Assembly (NCBI GenBank): GCA_963696655.1
Contig: CAVOLB010000051.1
Span: 1-64,000 of the forward strand
Length of the DNA: 64,000 bases
Source: Hypericibacter sp963696655
GTDB taxonomy: Bacteria; Pseudomonadota; Alphaproteobacteria; Dongiales; Dongiaceae
Direction of reading: 5' to 3'
Every line of letters begins with the position of its first letter. Within the stretch, counting starts at the first letter, position 1. The translations under genes and the position numbers were made by a program. Under the pieces are notes generated by a model. It ran no database searches and was not told where the DNA came from. It saw nothing but the letters and a program-made list of their open reading frames with translations. Positions 42,838 through 51,296 of this stretch are shown one piece after another.

Positions 42838-42885
42838 AGTCCGGAAGATCGGACTCATACCGCCTCGATTGTCCGGACTTCCGGA
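42838..42885 (+). promoter_or_regulatory. Candidate AioR enhancer: two TCCG-N6-CGGA sites
   Basis: TCCG-GAAGAT-CGGA (42840-42853) and TCCG-GACTTC-CGGA (42872-42885) are identical half-site pairs with identical spacing. They lie 32 bp apart, about three helical turns, and end 61 bp before the -24 element. The first is extended to AGTCCG/CGGACT. This is the arrangement expected for NtrC-type activators, which bind paired dyads upstream of sigma-54 promoters. Confidence 0.65.
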
Positions 42886-42946
42886 TCATGCTGCCCCGCA
42901 GCAGCGATTAATGGCGCAAAACCGGTGCAGGCGCTGCATCGCAACC

Positions 42947-42962
42947 TGGCATGGCGCCTGCG
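42947..42962 (+). promoter_or_regulatory. Sigma-54 promoter of aioBA
   Basis: TGGCATGGCGCCTGCG keeps the essential GG (-24) and GC (-12) dinucleotides ten bases apart, with TGGCA of the consensus intact and a weaker -12 block (CTGC for TTGC). It lies 42 bp before the aioB start, right behind the gene for a sigma-54 activator. A similar TGGCGC at 42912 has the wrong spacing. Confidence 0.7.
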
Positions 42963-43004
42963 TCTCTCAGGCAGAAGACGTTGATCACCTGGGAGAGGGG
43001 AACC

Positions 43005-43535
43005 ATGTCCAAGAGTTGCGATAAGCTGGTCGACTCCGGTCGCCGGCAATTTCTGCGCGGCACCGGCATCGCAGCGGCGGGTGGCGTTGCGACGGTCGTC
43101 ACGCCGTCGGCGGGCAAGGCGGCGGTGCCGCTGGCGAGAGTCACATACCCCAGCCAGAAGCTCGCCAACGTCAAAGACCTCAAGACCGACGAGCCGATGG
43201 ATATCAGTTATCCCGACAAGGATTCCCCCGGGGTCCTGATCAAGCTCGGAAAGGCCGTCGAGGGGGGCGTGGGGTCCGACGGCGACATCGTCGCGTTCTC
43301 GACCTTGTGCCCGCATAAGGGCTTTCCCTTGAGTTATGTGGCTGCCGACAAGAGCCTCAACTGCCCGGGCCACTATTCCCGCTTCGACTGCGAGAAGGGC
43401 GGCATGGAGATCTGGGGCCAGGCGACCCAGAACCTTCCGCAATTTTCGCTTCGCGTCGACAGCAAGGGCGACATCTATGCCGAGGCCGTCGACGAACTGA
43501 TCTATGGCCGTCTCAGCAACGTCCTGTCGGCCTGA
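43005..43535 (+). CDS. aioB: Arsenite oxidase small (Rieske) subunit
   Basis: The 176-aa product has a Tat signal (GRRQFLRGTGIAAAGG) and a Rieske 2Fe-2S fold. The ligands are CPHKG (Cys102, His104) and CPGHYS (Cys120, His123). The cysteines that form a disulfide in many Rieske proteins are Phe107 and Gly122 here, as reported for the Rhizobium NT-26 protein (Phe108, Gly123). It carries electrons from the molybdenum subunit and co-exports it through Tat. ATG 43005 has GGGAGAGGGG before it. aioA starts 11 bp later. Confidence 0.94.
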   Translation: MSKSCDKLVDSGRRQFLRGTGIAAAGGVATVVTPSAGKAAVPLARVTYPSQKLANVKDLKTDEPMDISYPDKDSPGVLIKLGKAVEGGVGSDGDIVAFSTLCPHKGFPLSYVAADKSLNCPGHYSRFDCEKGGMEIWGQATQNLPQFSLRVDSKGDIYAEAVDELIYGRLSNVLSA

Positions 43536-43546
43536 GGGAGCGAACC

Positions 43547-46009
43547 ATGACCTACAAGCGCAATATTGACCGTTTGCCGATTCCGCCCAAGGACGCGAAG
43601 GTCCACAACGTCACCTGCCATTTCTGCATCGTCGGCTGCGGCTATCACGCCTACAGCTGGGACGTGAACAAGCAGGGCGGCACCGCGGCGGGCCAGAACG
43701 CCTTCGGCGTCGACCTCTCGAAGCAGCAGGACGCCGAGACGGTGAACTGGTTCGCGCCTTCGATGCACAACATCGTGAAGCAGAACGGCCGCGACGTTCA
43801 CATCGTCATCAAGCCGGACCATGACTGCGTCGTGAACTCGGGGCTGGGCTCGGTCCGGGGCGCCCGCATGGCCGAGGAATCCTTCTCCGAGGTGACCGGA
43901 ACACAGGCGCAGCGACTGACCGATCCCCTGGTCTGGCGCTATGGCGGCCTCTATCCGACCTCCTGGCAGGATGCGCTCGATTTGGTCGCGGCCGTCACGC
44001 AGCGGGTGGTCGCCGAGCAGGGCGAGGACGGGTTGATCGTCTCGGCCTTCGATCATGGCGGGGCCGGCGGTGGCTATGAGAATACCTGGGGCACCGGCAA
44101 GCTCTATTTCGAGAGCATGAAGGTCAAGAACATCCGGATTCACAACCGGCCGGCCTATAACTCCGAGGTTCATGCGACGCGCGACATGGGCGTGGGCGAG
44201 CTCAACAACTGCTACGAGGACGCCGAGCTGGCGGACACCATCTTTGCCGTCGGCACCAACGCGCTGGAGACCCAGACCAATTATTTCCTCAATCACTGGA
44301 TCCCCAACCTTCGCGGCACCTCGCTCGACAAGAAGAAAAAACAGCTTGCGGGGGAGGCTCACGCGGCCGGCCGTATCGTCATCGTCGACCCGCGGCGTAC
44401 CGTCACCGTCAATGCCTGCGAGATGGAGGCGGGCAAGGACAATGTCCTGCACCTCGCGATCAATTCCGGCACCGACCTGGCGCTGTTCAATGCGCTGACG
44501 ACCTATGTCGCGGAGAAGGGCTGGGTCGATAAGGGTTTCATCGCCGCTTCGACCAGCGGCTATGACGATATGCTGGCCGCCAACAAGACCAGTCTGGAGG
44601 ACGCCGCCAAGATCACGGGCCTCACCGTGGAGCAGATCCAGACCGCCGCGTCCTGGATCGCCGAACCCAAGGACGGCAAGCGTCGCCGCACGATGTTCTG
44701 CTACGAGAAGGGTCTGATCTGGGGCAACGACAATTATCGGACCAACGGCGCCCTGGTGAACCTGGCCCTCTCGACCGGCAATATCGGCCGGCCCGGCGGC
44801 GGCTGCGTTCGCATGGGCGGGCATCAGGAGGGCTACGTTCGTCCTTCCGATGCCCATGTGGGACGGCCCGCGGCCTATGTCGATCAGCTTCTGATCCAGG
44901 GCAAGGGCGGCGTTCATCACATCTGGGCCTGCGACAACTACAAGACCACGCTGAACGCGCTCGAGTTCAAGCGTGTCTACAAGAAGCGTACCGACATGGT
45001 GAAGGACGCCATGTCGAGCGTGCCCTATGGCGATCGCGCGGCCCAGGTGGAGGCCATCATGGCGGCCATCCGCCAGGGCGGCCTCTTCGTCGTCGATATG
45101 GATATCGTGCCGACCAAGATCGGCCAGGCCGCCCATGTGATGCTGCCGGCGGCGACCTCGGGCGAGATGAATCTCACCTCGATGAACGGCGAACGGCGGA
45201 TGCGCCTGACCGAGCGCTATATGGACCCTCCGGGCCAGGCCAAGCCCGACTGCCTGATCGCGGCGGGGATCGCACAGGCGCTGGAGAAGGCATGGCGCGC
45301 CGCGGGCAAGGACGACATCGCCGACAAATTCAAGGGCTATGACTGGAAGACCGAGGAAGACGCCTTCATGGATGGTTATCACCAGCATGCCGGCGGCGGC
45401 GAGAACGTCACCTATGACCGGCTGCGGGCGATGGGAACCAACGGGTTCCAGGAACCCTCCGTCGGTTTCAAGGACGGCAAGATCGTCGGCACCCAGCGGC
45501 TCTACGCCGACGGAAAATTCGGCGGGAAGGATGGGAAGGCCATCTTCATGGCGACGGCCTGGCGGGGATTCCAGGCCGAAGGCAAGCAGGCGGAGAAGGA
45601 CAAGTTCGCCTTCCTGATCAATAACGGCCGCGCCAACCAGGTCTGGCAATCGGCCTATCTCGATCAGCAGAACGATTTCGTGATGGACCGCTGGCCGCTG
45701 CCCTTCATCGAAATGAACCCCAATGACATGGCCGAGCTCAAACTGAACCAGGGGGATCTGGTCGAGGTCTTCAACGACAACGGCTCGACCCAGGCCATGG
45801 TCTATCCGACGCCGACGGCGAAGCCGAAGGAGACCTTCATGCTCTTCGCTTTCCCGACCGGTCCGGTGGGAAACGTCGTCTCGAAGGGGGTGAATGAGTT
45901 CATCATCCCGAACTACAAGCAGACCTGGGGGAACATCCGGAAGATCGCCGATGCGCCCGAGGTCACCAAATCATTGACCTTCAAGTCGCAGGAATATCGC
46001 GTCGGTTGA
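43547..46009 (+). CDS. aioA: Arsenite oxidase large (molybdopterin) subunit
   Basis: This 820-aa DMSO-reductase-family enzyme oxidises As(III) to As(V) at a bis-MGD molybdenum centre. The N-terminal motif CHFCIVGCGYHAYSW (Cys24, Cys27, Cys31) binds the 3Fe-4S cluster. Further family blocks are NCYEDAELADTIFAVGTNAL, STGNIGRPGGGCVRMGGHQE and NGRANQVWQSAYLD. It has no signal of its own and is exported with AioB. Length matches the family (822-845 aa). Confidence 0.95.
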   Translation: MTYKRNIDRLPIPPKDAKVHNVTCHFCIVGCGYHAYSWDVNKQGGTAAGQNAFGVDLSKQQDAETVNWFAPSMHNIVKQNGRDVHIVIKPDHDCVVNSGLGSVRGARMAEESFSEVTGTQAQRLTDPLVWRYGGLYPTSWQDALDLVAAVTQRVVAEQGEDGLIVSAFDHGGAGGGYENTWGTGKLYFESMKVKNIRIHNRPAYNSEVHATRDMGVGELNNCYEDAELADTIFAVGTNALETQTNYFLNHWIPNLRGTSLDKKKKQLAGEAHAAGRIVIVDPRRTVTVNACEMEAGKDNVLHLAINSGTDLALFNALTTYVAEKGWVDKGFIAASTSGYDDMLAANKTSLEDAAKITGLTVEQIQTAASWIAEPKDGKRRRTMFCYEKGLIWGNDNYRTNGALVNLALSTGNIGRPGGGCVRMGGHQEGYVRPSDAHVGRPAAYVDQLLIQGKGGVHHIWACDNYKTTLNALEFKRVYKKRTDMVKDAMSSVPYGDRAAQVEAIMAAIRQGGLFVVDMDIVPTKIGQAAHVMLPAATSGEMNLTSMNGERRMRLTERYMDPPGQAKPDCLIAAGIAQALEKAWRAAGKDDIADKFKGYDWKTEEDAFMDGYHQHAGGGENVTYDRLRAMGTNGFQEPSVGFKDGKIVGTQRLYADGKFGGKDGKAIFMATAWRGFQAEGKQAEKDKFAFLINNGRANQVWQSAYLDQQNDFVMDRWPLPFIEMNPNDMAELKLNQGDLVEVFNDNGSTQAMVYPTPTAKPKETFMLFAFPTGPVGNVVSKGVNEFIIPNYKQTWGNIRKIADAPEVTKSLTFKSQEYRVG

Positions 46010-46025
46010 CGGAATTCGATCTGAC

Positions 46026-46052
46026 GGCGGGGCTGCAGCGGGCAGCCCCGCC
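46026..46052 (+). terminator. Strong hairpin between aioA and the cytochrome gene
   Basis: GGCGGGGCTGC (46026-46036) and GCAGCCCCGCC (46042-46052) form a perfect 11-bp stem with a 5-nt loop, 17 bp after the aioA stop. No T-run follows, so it is a weak rho-independent candidate. It may instead partly attenuate or stabilise the transcript so that aioBA mRNA exceeds cytochrome and moaA mRNA. Confidence 0.6.
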
Positions 46053-46071
46053 ATTCCTGCGCAAGGGCTCG

Positions 46072-46452
46072 ATGGCAAGAATTTCCAACCTGTTGGCAGC
46101 AGGAACGGTCCTCCTGGCGCTGTATCCAGCCTGTCCAGCCCGATCCGATGACGTCGCGAATGGCGAAGCCGTCTTTCGGCAATGCGGCGCCTGTCATTCC
46201 CTCGCGCCCGGACAGACCAAGGTTGGCCCGTCGCTCCATGGATTGTTCGGCCGCAAGGCGGGAACGCTCGAGGGTTTCAACTACTCCTCGGCAATGCGGA
46301 ACAGTGGCCTCGTCTGGGGACCGGAGACGCTGGCGACGTATCTCCATTCGCCCAAGGACGTGGTTCCGGGCACCCGAATGGCGTTTGCGGGCGTCAAGGA
46401 TGACGCCAAGCTGCGGGATCTGATCGCCTATCTCAAGCAAGCGACGCAGTAG
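46072..46452 (+). CDS. Periplasmic class I cytochrome c, presumed electron acceptor of AioBA
   Basis: This 126-aa protein has a signal peptide (MARISNLLAAGTVLLALYPA, cut near residue 26) and one haem site, QCGACHS. A Met axial ligand is in GTRMAFAG. It belongs to the cytochrome c550/c552 class found behind aioBA in alphaproteobacteria (aioC in some genomes). It would carry electrons from the Rieske subunit to the terminal oxidase. The ATG at 46072 starts the signal peptide; an in-frame TTG at 46006 is ignored. Confidence 0.88.
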   Translation: MARISNLLAAGTVLLALYPACPARSDDVANGEAVFRQCGACHSLAPGQTKVGPSLHGLFGRKAGTLEGFNYSSAMRNSGLVWGPETLATYLHSPKDVVPGTRMAFAGVKDDAKLRDLIAYLKQATQ

Positions 46453-46460
46453 AGGCGCCG

Positions 46461-47453
46461 ATGCGGGACCCGTTCGGCCGGCATATCTCCTATCTCAGAG
46501 TATCGGTGACCGACCGTTGCGATCTGCGCTGCGTCTATTGCATGGCCGAGGACATGAGGTTCCTGCCGCGATCGGAAGTCCTCTCGATCGAGGAACTGGA
46601 TCGGCTCTGCAGCTGCTTCATCCGCCTTGGCGTGGAGAAACTGCGCCTGACGGGCGGCGAACCGCTGACCCGGCGCGGTTTCATGGACCTGGTCGGCTTG
46701 CTTTCGCGCCATCTGCGATCGGGTGCGCTGCGGGAACTGACCTTGACGACCAATGGAACCCGGCTCGCCAAATATGCCGAGGGGCTGGCGGCGGCCGGCA
46801 TCCGCCGCGTCAATGTCTCGCTGGACACGTTGCGGCCGGACCGGTTCCAAGCTGTTACCCGATGGGGGCGCCTGCCTGTCGTGATGGAGGGCCTGGCTGC
46901 CGCCAAGGCAGCCGGATTGCAGGTCAAGATCAACACGGTCGCCCTCAAGGGATTGAATCACGACGAACTCGGCGATCTCGTCGCCTGGTGCGGCGCCGAA
47001 GGTTTCGATATAGCCTTCATCGAGGTCATGCCCATGGGCGATATCGGCGGCGAGCAGAGGCTGGACCAGTTCTATCCGCTGTCGATGGTGAGGGCCGATC
47101 TCGGCCAGCGCTGGACCCTGCGCGATTCCGACCATCGGACCGGAGGGCCGGCGCGCTATGTGGATTGCCTCGAGACCGGCCGGCGGATCGGCTTCATCAC
47201 GCCCCTGACCCATAATTTCTGCGAAAGCTGCAACCGCGTTCGCGTGACCTGCACCGGCCAGCTCTATATGTGCCTGGGTCAGGAGGACAGTGCCGACCTG
47301 AGAGCGGCCTTGCGGGCGAGCGAGGGAGACGAACGGCTCGAGAGTGCGATCGCCGAGGCCATTTCCCGAAAGCCGCGCGGTCACGACTTTATCCTCGACC
47401 GCCGCAGTTCCAATGTCGCAGTTCCCCGGCACATGTCTGTTACCGGCGGATAA
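46461..47453 (+). CDS. moaA: Molybdenum cofactor biosynthesis radical SAM protein
   Basis: The 330-aa radical SAM enzyme makes the first step of molybdopterin synthesis from GTP. The cluster motif is CDLRCVYC near residues 17-24 and the C-terminal cluster is in FCESCNRVRVTC with another Cys (YMC) downstream. The GTP-binding LRLTGGEPLTRR and C-terminal SVTGG are typical. It follows the cytochrome gene by 8 bp and is common in aio operons, as AioA, FdnG and the CoxL-like enzyme all need molybdopterin. Confidence 0.93.
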   Translation: MRDPFGRHISYLRVSVTDRCDLRCVYCMAEDMRFLPRSEVLSIEELDRLCSCFIRLGVEKLRLTGGEPLTRRGFMDLVGLLSRHLRSGALRELTLTTNGTRLAKYAEGLAAAGIRRVNVSLDTLRPDRFQAVTRWGRLPVVMEGLAAAKAAGLQVKINTVALKGLNHDELGDLVAWCGAEGFDIAFIEVMPMGDIGGEQRLDQFYPLSMVRADLGQRWTLRDSDHRTGGPARYVDCLETGRRIGFITPLTHNFCESCNRVRVTCTGQLYMCLGQEDSADLRAALRASEGDERLESAIAEAISRKPRGHDFILDRRSSNVAVPRHMSVTGG

Positions 47454-47604
47454 AGAAAACAAAGGCCGTCGCGTCCCGAATCGGGAACCCACCTGTTCCA
47501 GGACAGCGCGCTCGCGGTGGTGAGCGTCGGGCATGGCGGTTTGCCTTGATTCCACGCGCCGGCGACTTGCAGACTCCGGCGACGCGAGTTCCAGGGGCGA
47601 ATCG

Positions 47605-48474
47605 ATGAATGCCAGAGATGTCGGCTTGGCGGTCCTGCCGCCCCTGTTGTGGGCGGTCGCCTACACCTTGGCCAAGCCCTCGGTCATGCATTTTCCGCCT
47701 CTCTTCATGTCGGCGATCGCCTACGCGGTGGCAGCCTGCCTGCTGTTCCGCCCTTCCCGGCGATTTCGGACTTCATGGGGGGCGCTCGTGGCAATCGCGA
47801 CTTTGGGCGGGGCGGTCCAGAGCGGGCTGATCTTTATCGGTCTCCAAGGCGTGCCGGCTTCGACCGCAATATTGGTGGTGCAGTCGCAAGTTCCGTTTGC
47901 CGTTCTGAGCGCCTGGGCGATCGGTCGCGAGAGGCTGAGCCTTTGGCGTTGCCTCGGCATCGTCGTCGCGCTGGTGGGTATTGCCATGGTGGCTGGAGCG
48001 CCCGAGAGCATTGGCGCATTCTGGTCCTTGGCTCTTGTCGTCCTGGGAACCCTCGCCTGGGGTATATCGCAGGCGCTCATTCGGCGGTTCGGTCGGGATG
48101 ACGGCAATGCGATGATGGCAGCCATCTCGACTCTCGCCGCGCCGCAGTTGATGATTGTTTCACTGCTGACGGAGCAGGGACAGATGTCCGCTCTGACAAC
48201 GGCGACGCCCCTGGAATGGGGCGGTGTCGTGCTGTTGGCGACGGGCGGCTGGGCTATCGCCTATTCGATCTGGTACGGCTTGATGAAACGCTACCGCGTC
48301 GACCAGATCGCACCCTTCGCACTGCTGATGCCGCCGCTGGGTGTCCTGGTCAGTTATGTCTGTCTGGGCGAGCGCATATCCGGCGCGGCCATCGTTGGCG
48401 CCGCCGTCATCATGATAGGCTTGGCGATCATCGTCCGCGCACCGGTTCCCAAAACGGTGGAGCTGCAGGCCTAG
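47605..48474 (+). CDS. EamA/DMT-family transporter
   Basis: The 289-aa membrane protein has ten predicted helices in two five-helix repeats (EamA domains), opening AVLPPLLWAVAYTLAKPSVM and closing IVGAAVIMIGLAIIVRAP. Such transporters export amino acids or other small metabolites. It begins 151 bp after moaA in the same direction and may or may not belong to the aio operon; no arsenic-related feature is visible. The ATG at 47605 follows a purine-rich CCAGGGGCGA. Confidence 0.82.
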   Translation: MNARDVGLAVLPPLLWAVAYTLAKPSVMHFPPLFMSAIAYAVAACLLFRPSRRFRTSWGALVAIATLGGAVQSGLIFIGLQGVPASTAILVVQSQVPFAVLSAWAIGRERLSLWRCLGIVVALVGIAMVAGAPESIGAFWSLALVVLGTLAWGISQALIRRFGRDDGNAMMAAISTLAAPQLMIVSLLTEQGQMSALTTATPLEWGGVVLLATGGWAIAYSIWYGLMKRYRVDQIAPFALLMPPLGVLVSYVCLGERISGAAIVGAAVIMIGLAIIVRAPVPKTVELQA

Positions 48475-48501
48475 CGGGAGGCAGCGGACACGATCTCTGC
48501 G

Positions 48502-50514
48502 CTAGGTCGCGAAATATTTCGCCAGCCGATGCGATGAGTGGGCCTGCCAGCCGTCGCCGGTGTCGAGGAAGCCGTCCCAGCGCGGGTCGTCCTTGCTGCC
48601 CGGCTTGACCTTCTTCTTTTTCGCGTCGGCGGTGAGCTCGGCCTCGGCGGCGCGGAAGCGGTAATGATCCCAGACATCCAGCACATGGACCATATAGGCC
48701 AGCGCCAGGGGCTGGTGGCCGCGCACGATCACGAGATTCTCGTCGTTCGAATAGGACGCCTTGTAACCCATATTGTGGCTGCCGAAGGCGACGACGCATT
48801 TCACCGGGTCCAGCGGATCGATCACGATCAGCTTGTCATGGATGATGGCGCGCCCGACCGTGAGTTTCTCGTCGAACTCGAAGTCGCCGAGCGGCCGGCC
48901 GATCTCGTCGTCGGTCAGCGCCGTGGCGCGCAGGACCGACACGCCGTTTTGCGTGAAGACATGCGGCGACCAGGCGGGAAGCTTCTTGCCGCCGGCGGTC
49001 TTGCTGCTGGGAACATAGCCCCACATGGCCTGCGTGTCCGAGATGGCGCCGATGACCTCAAGCGAGCTGTCCTTGACGCCCAGCGCCACGGCCTCGGACA
49101 CGATCGAGTTGAGGCCGCCGCGCGAGGGCATGAAGACCAGGAAGAAGATCGAGCGCTCGGCCTTGCGCATCAGCGAGAACAGCCGGTCCATGTCGGGCGG
49201 CGGTGCCGAGGGCGTCTTCGCCATCTTCGACGGCGGCTGCGCCTTGCCCGGCATGTTCGGCGAGAACCAGACCTCCATGCTGCCGCCACCCGTCAGGCTC
49301 GCCGTCACCGGCGTGCGATCGGCGGTCTTGAGCGCATCGCCCTGGTCGGCGCCGGTCGCCTTGGCGCCGAGCGGCTTCGGCAGCTTCTGCTTGTCGGCCT
49401 GGAGCCGCTTCCAATAGGCGAGATAGGCCTCGGCGATCCTGGCATCGTCGATCCGGATGCAGTTGTTGCTCTGGCCGGCGACGCCCGACCAGGTCCAATT
49501 GGTCGAGCCGGTGAGAACCGATCGGGCCTTGCCCGCCTCGTCGACATGCACCACGAACTTGTTGTGCCCGATATGGCCGGACCCGTTGAACATGCGGTCC
49601 TGCATGGTGAATTTGGTGCCGGCTTTCTTCGCGAGGGCGCGGAGCGCCTTGCGCGCCGGGGCGTTGCGCGTGTCATAGGCGGTCGGCTGCTTGCCGCTCG
49701 CATTCGGCTCGGCATCCTCGTCCGTGCCGCTGCCGGCGTCCGACAGGATCAGGTCGAGCCGTTCGACATTGGCCTTCAGCAGCGCCACCAGCTCCTCGTC
49801 CTCGAGCTCGTAGAGGGCGGCGTGGAAACGGCCCTTGGGCTGCTGGAAGAAATCGTTCATGAGCGGCAGGACATCGCCGGCGAGATAGTTGCGCAGCCAG
49901 TCCTTCGGCTTGCGCAGATGCGCTTCCAGCTCGCCGGGCACGATCTTGCCGTCCTCCTCGAGCACGCGGAGCAGAAACTGCGTCGACAGGATGCCGTTGG
50001 TGAAGGTCGAGGTGAAGGGCGGCCTGGCGCGCGTCACGTCGATGGCGTTGCTGAGGGCAGCGTTGGTGAGATAGCCCAGCGGGATGGGTGTGCCCTCATA
50101 GCGGTTGGGCACCATCTTGCGGGTCTTGGCGTCCCAATGGCTTTCGGGAAGGATCACCACCGGATCGAGCCCGGCCTTCATCTTGCCCACGGCGCGGATC
50201 GCGTAGCGCACCCGTACCTGGTCGGGCCGGCGCTCGGCCTTGTCGCGCTTCTTGCGCAAGGTCAGGTCGCGCCAGGAGAATTTCTGTACCGGCCAGACGC
50301 TCGTGTTCTGCGGCTGCCAGTCGGGGTTGCGCTGTCCCTTGAAGGCCACGTAGGAGGCGAGCGCGCGTTCCTCGGTCACCTTGTCGGCGCTATCGAGATA
50401 TTGCCGGAGGATGTGGAATCCGAGGCAGCCGGGGATCGAGCTGCCCCCGATCGTCCAGGCGAGATAGGCCACCTCGTTGTTCGCGAAGGCGCGGGCTTTG
50501 ATGATCGCGGCCAT
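48502..50514 (-). CDS. Phospholipase D-like protein
   Basis: The 670-aa cytosolic-looking protein has two HKD motifs of the PLD superfamily: HNKFVVHVD with GSTNW behind it (about residues 317-345) and HDKLIVIDP with FGSHNMG (about residues 558-585). The superfamily includes phospholipases, nucleases and cardiolipin synthases, and the substrate is not predictable here. The N-terminal 250 residues form a domain I do not recognise, rich in charged residues. No signal peptide is visible. It converges with the EamA gene. Confidence 0.82.
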   Translation of the reverse strand: MAAIIKARAFANNEVAYLAWTIGGSSIPGCLGFHILRQYLDSADKVTEERALASYVAFKGQRNPDWQPQNTSVWPVQKFSWRDLTLRKKRDKAERRPDQVRVRYAIRAVGKMKAGLDPVVILPESHWDAKTRKMVPNRYEGTPIPLGYLTNAALSNAIDVTRARPPFTSTFTNGILSTQFLLRVLEEDGKIVPGELEAHLRKPKDWLRNYLAGDVLPLMNDFFQQPKGRFHAALYELEDEELVALLKANVERLDLILSDAGSGTDEDAEPNASGKQPTAYDTRNAPARKALRALAKKAGTKFTMQDRMFNGSGHIGHNKFVVHVDEAGKARSVLTGSTNWTWSGVAGQSNNCIRIDDARIAEAYLAYWKRLQADKQKLPKPLGAKATGADQGDALKTADRTPVTASLTGGGSMEVWFSPNMPGKAQPPSKMAKTPSAPPPDMDRLFSLMRKAERSIFFLVFMPSRGGLNSIVSEAVALGVKDSSLEVIGAISDTQAMWGYVPSSKTAGGKKLPAWSPHVFTQNGVSVLRATALTDDEIGRPLGDFEFDEKLTVGRAIIHDKLIVIDPLDPVKCVVAFGSHNMGYKASYSNDENLVIVRGHQPLALAYMVHVLDVWDHYRFRAAEAELTADAKKKKVKPGSKDDPRWDGFLDTGDGWQAHSSHRLAKYFAT

Positions 50515-50962
50515 GGGAATCTCTCCTGCTCAGTTCGCCACGGGGGCATGAGACCAGTGATTCGCATTCGAACCTATGCCGACGGTGATGACAGATTAGG
50601 GTTTCTGCCGCGAGATGGGAATGAAGTCTGGCCCGGTGGGTTGCGACGATGATTGAGTCGCCAATCAATTTGGCGCGCTCGCCGGCGTCCGCGGCGACAC
50701 ACGGGATATCGGCAGGGTTGCGCTGACGGCCTCCCCTCCGGATGTTCGAAATCGAACTTCTCTGGACTGATTGCGAAAATGGGTAAAGAGTAGGGACCTG
50801 TTTCGCCCCGGACTCATGGGGCGCCGATGGCAGAGCCCATCGGTCGCCGACGCAACGGCCCAGCTGCGTTTCGGCAAATGCTGACGTCTTATCGCCTGGA
50901 TTTGCCGCCATCGGCTGCTGCTCTCCGCCGATGCGACCAATCCCGCTGGGGCCGGTGATGCC
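50515..50962. other. Intergenic stretch between divergent genes
   Basis: About 450 bp, AT-richer than the neighbours, lie between the divergent PLD-like and small membrane protein genes. It includes the 6-bp dyad CGCCAA-TCAAT-TTGGCG (50659-50675). No gene or RNA is apparent. Confidence 0.45.
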
Positions 50963-51283
50963 ATGAGCCGAACGCTGGACGAGGTCTTTGCGGCCATCGC
51001 CCGCCTGCCGGGCGACGATGGCGAGAAATTGCGGCTGCGGGACAGGGCGCGCCGATATCACCGCGCCTGCGGCTGTGCCCTGGGCGGCCTGTTTCTCGTC
51101 GTCGCGATCCTGGCCTCCGTGGGCGCTCTCATCCTGGCCGATCCCTTTCGCTGGAGCCTGTTCGCGCTGAGCCTTGCTGGCGTCTTCGGCGCGGGGTTCC
51201 TGGGCAAGGCGGTCGGCATCGGCTGGGCCAGGGCAAAACTCATGCTGATGCACCGCTCGCTCGTTCGACGGATCGCGATCTGA
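50963..51283 (+). CDS. Small two-helix membrane protein
   Basis: The 106-aa product has a charged helical start (RTLDEVFAAIARLPGDDGEK) and two predicted membrane helices, about residues 38-57 (LGGLFLVVAILASVGALIL) and 64-85. The function is unknown. It begins MSRTLDEVF and ends 13 bp before the phosphoesterase gene, so the pair is likely one operon and may work together at the membrane. Confidence 0.68.
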   Translation: MSRTLDEVFAAIARLPGDDGEKLRLRDRARRYHRACGCALGGLFLVVAILASVGALILADPFRWSLFALSLAGVFGAGFLGKAVGIGWARAKLMLMHRSLVRRIAI

Positions 51284-51296
51284 AGGGGGAACCGCC

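Noticed and set aside
42912..42928. Alternative sigma-54 promoter beginning TGGCGC
   Set aside because: The GG and GC dinucleotides are 12 instead of 10 bases apart.
43502..45649. Long open frame opposite aioA
   Set aside because: Antisense shadow of a recognised gene.
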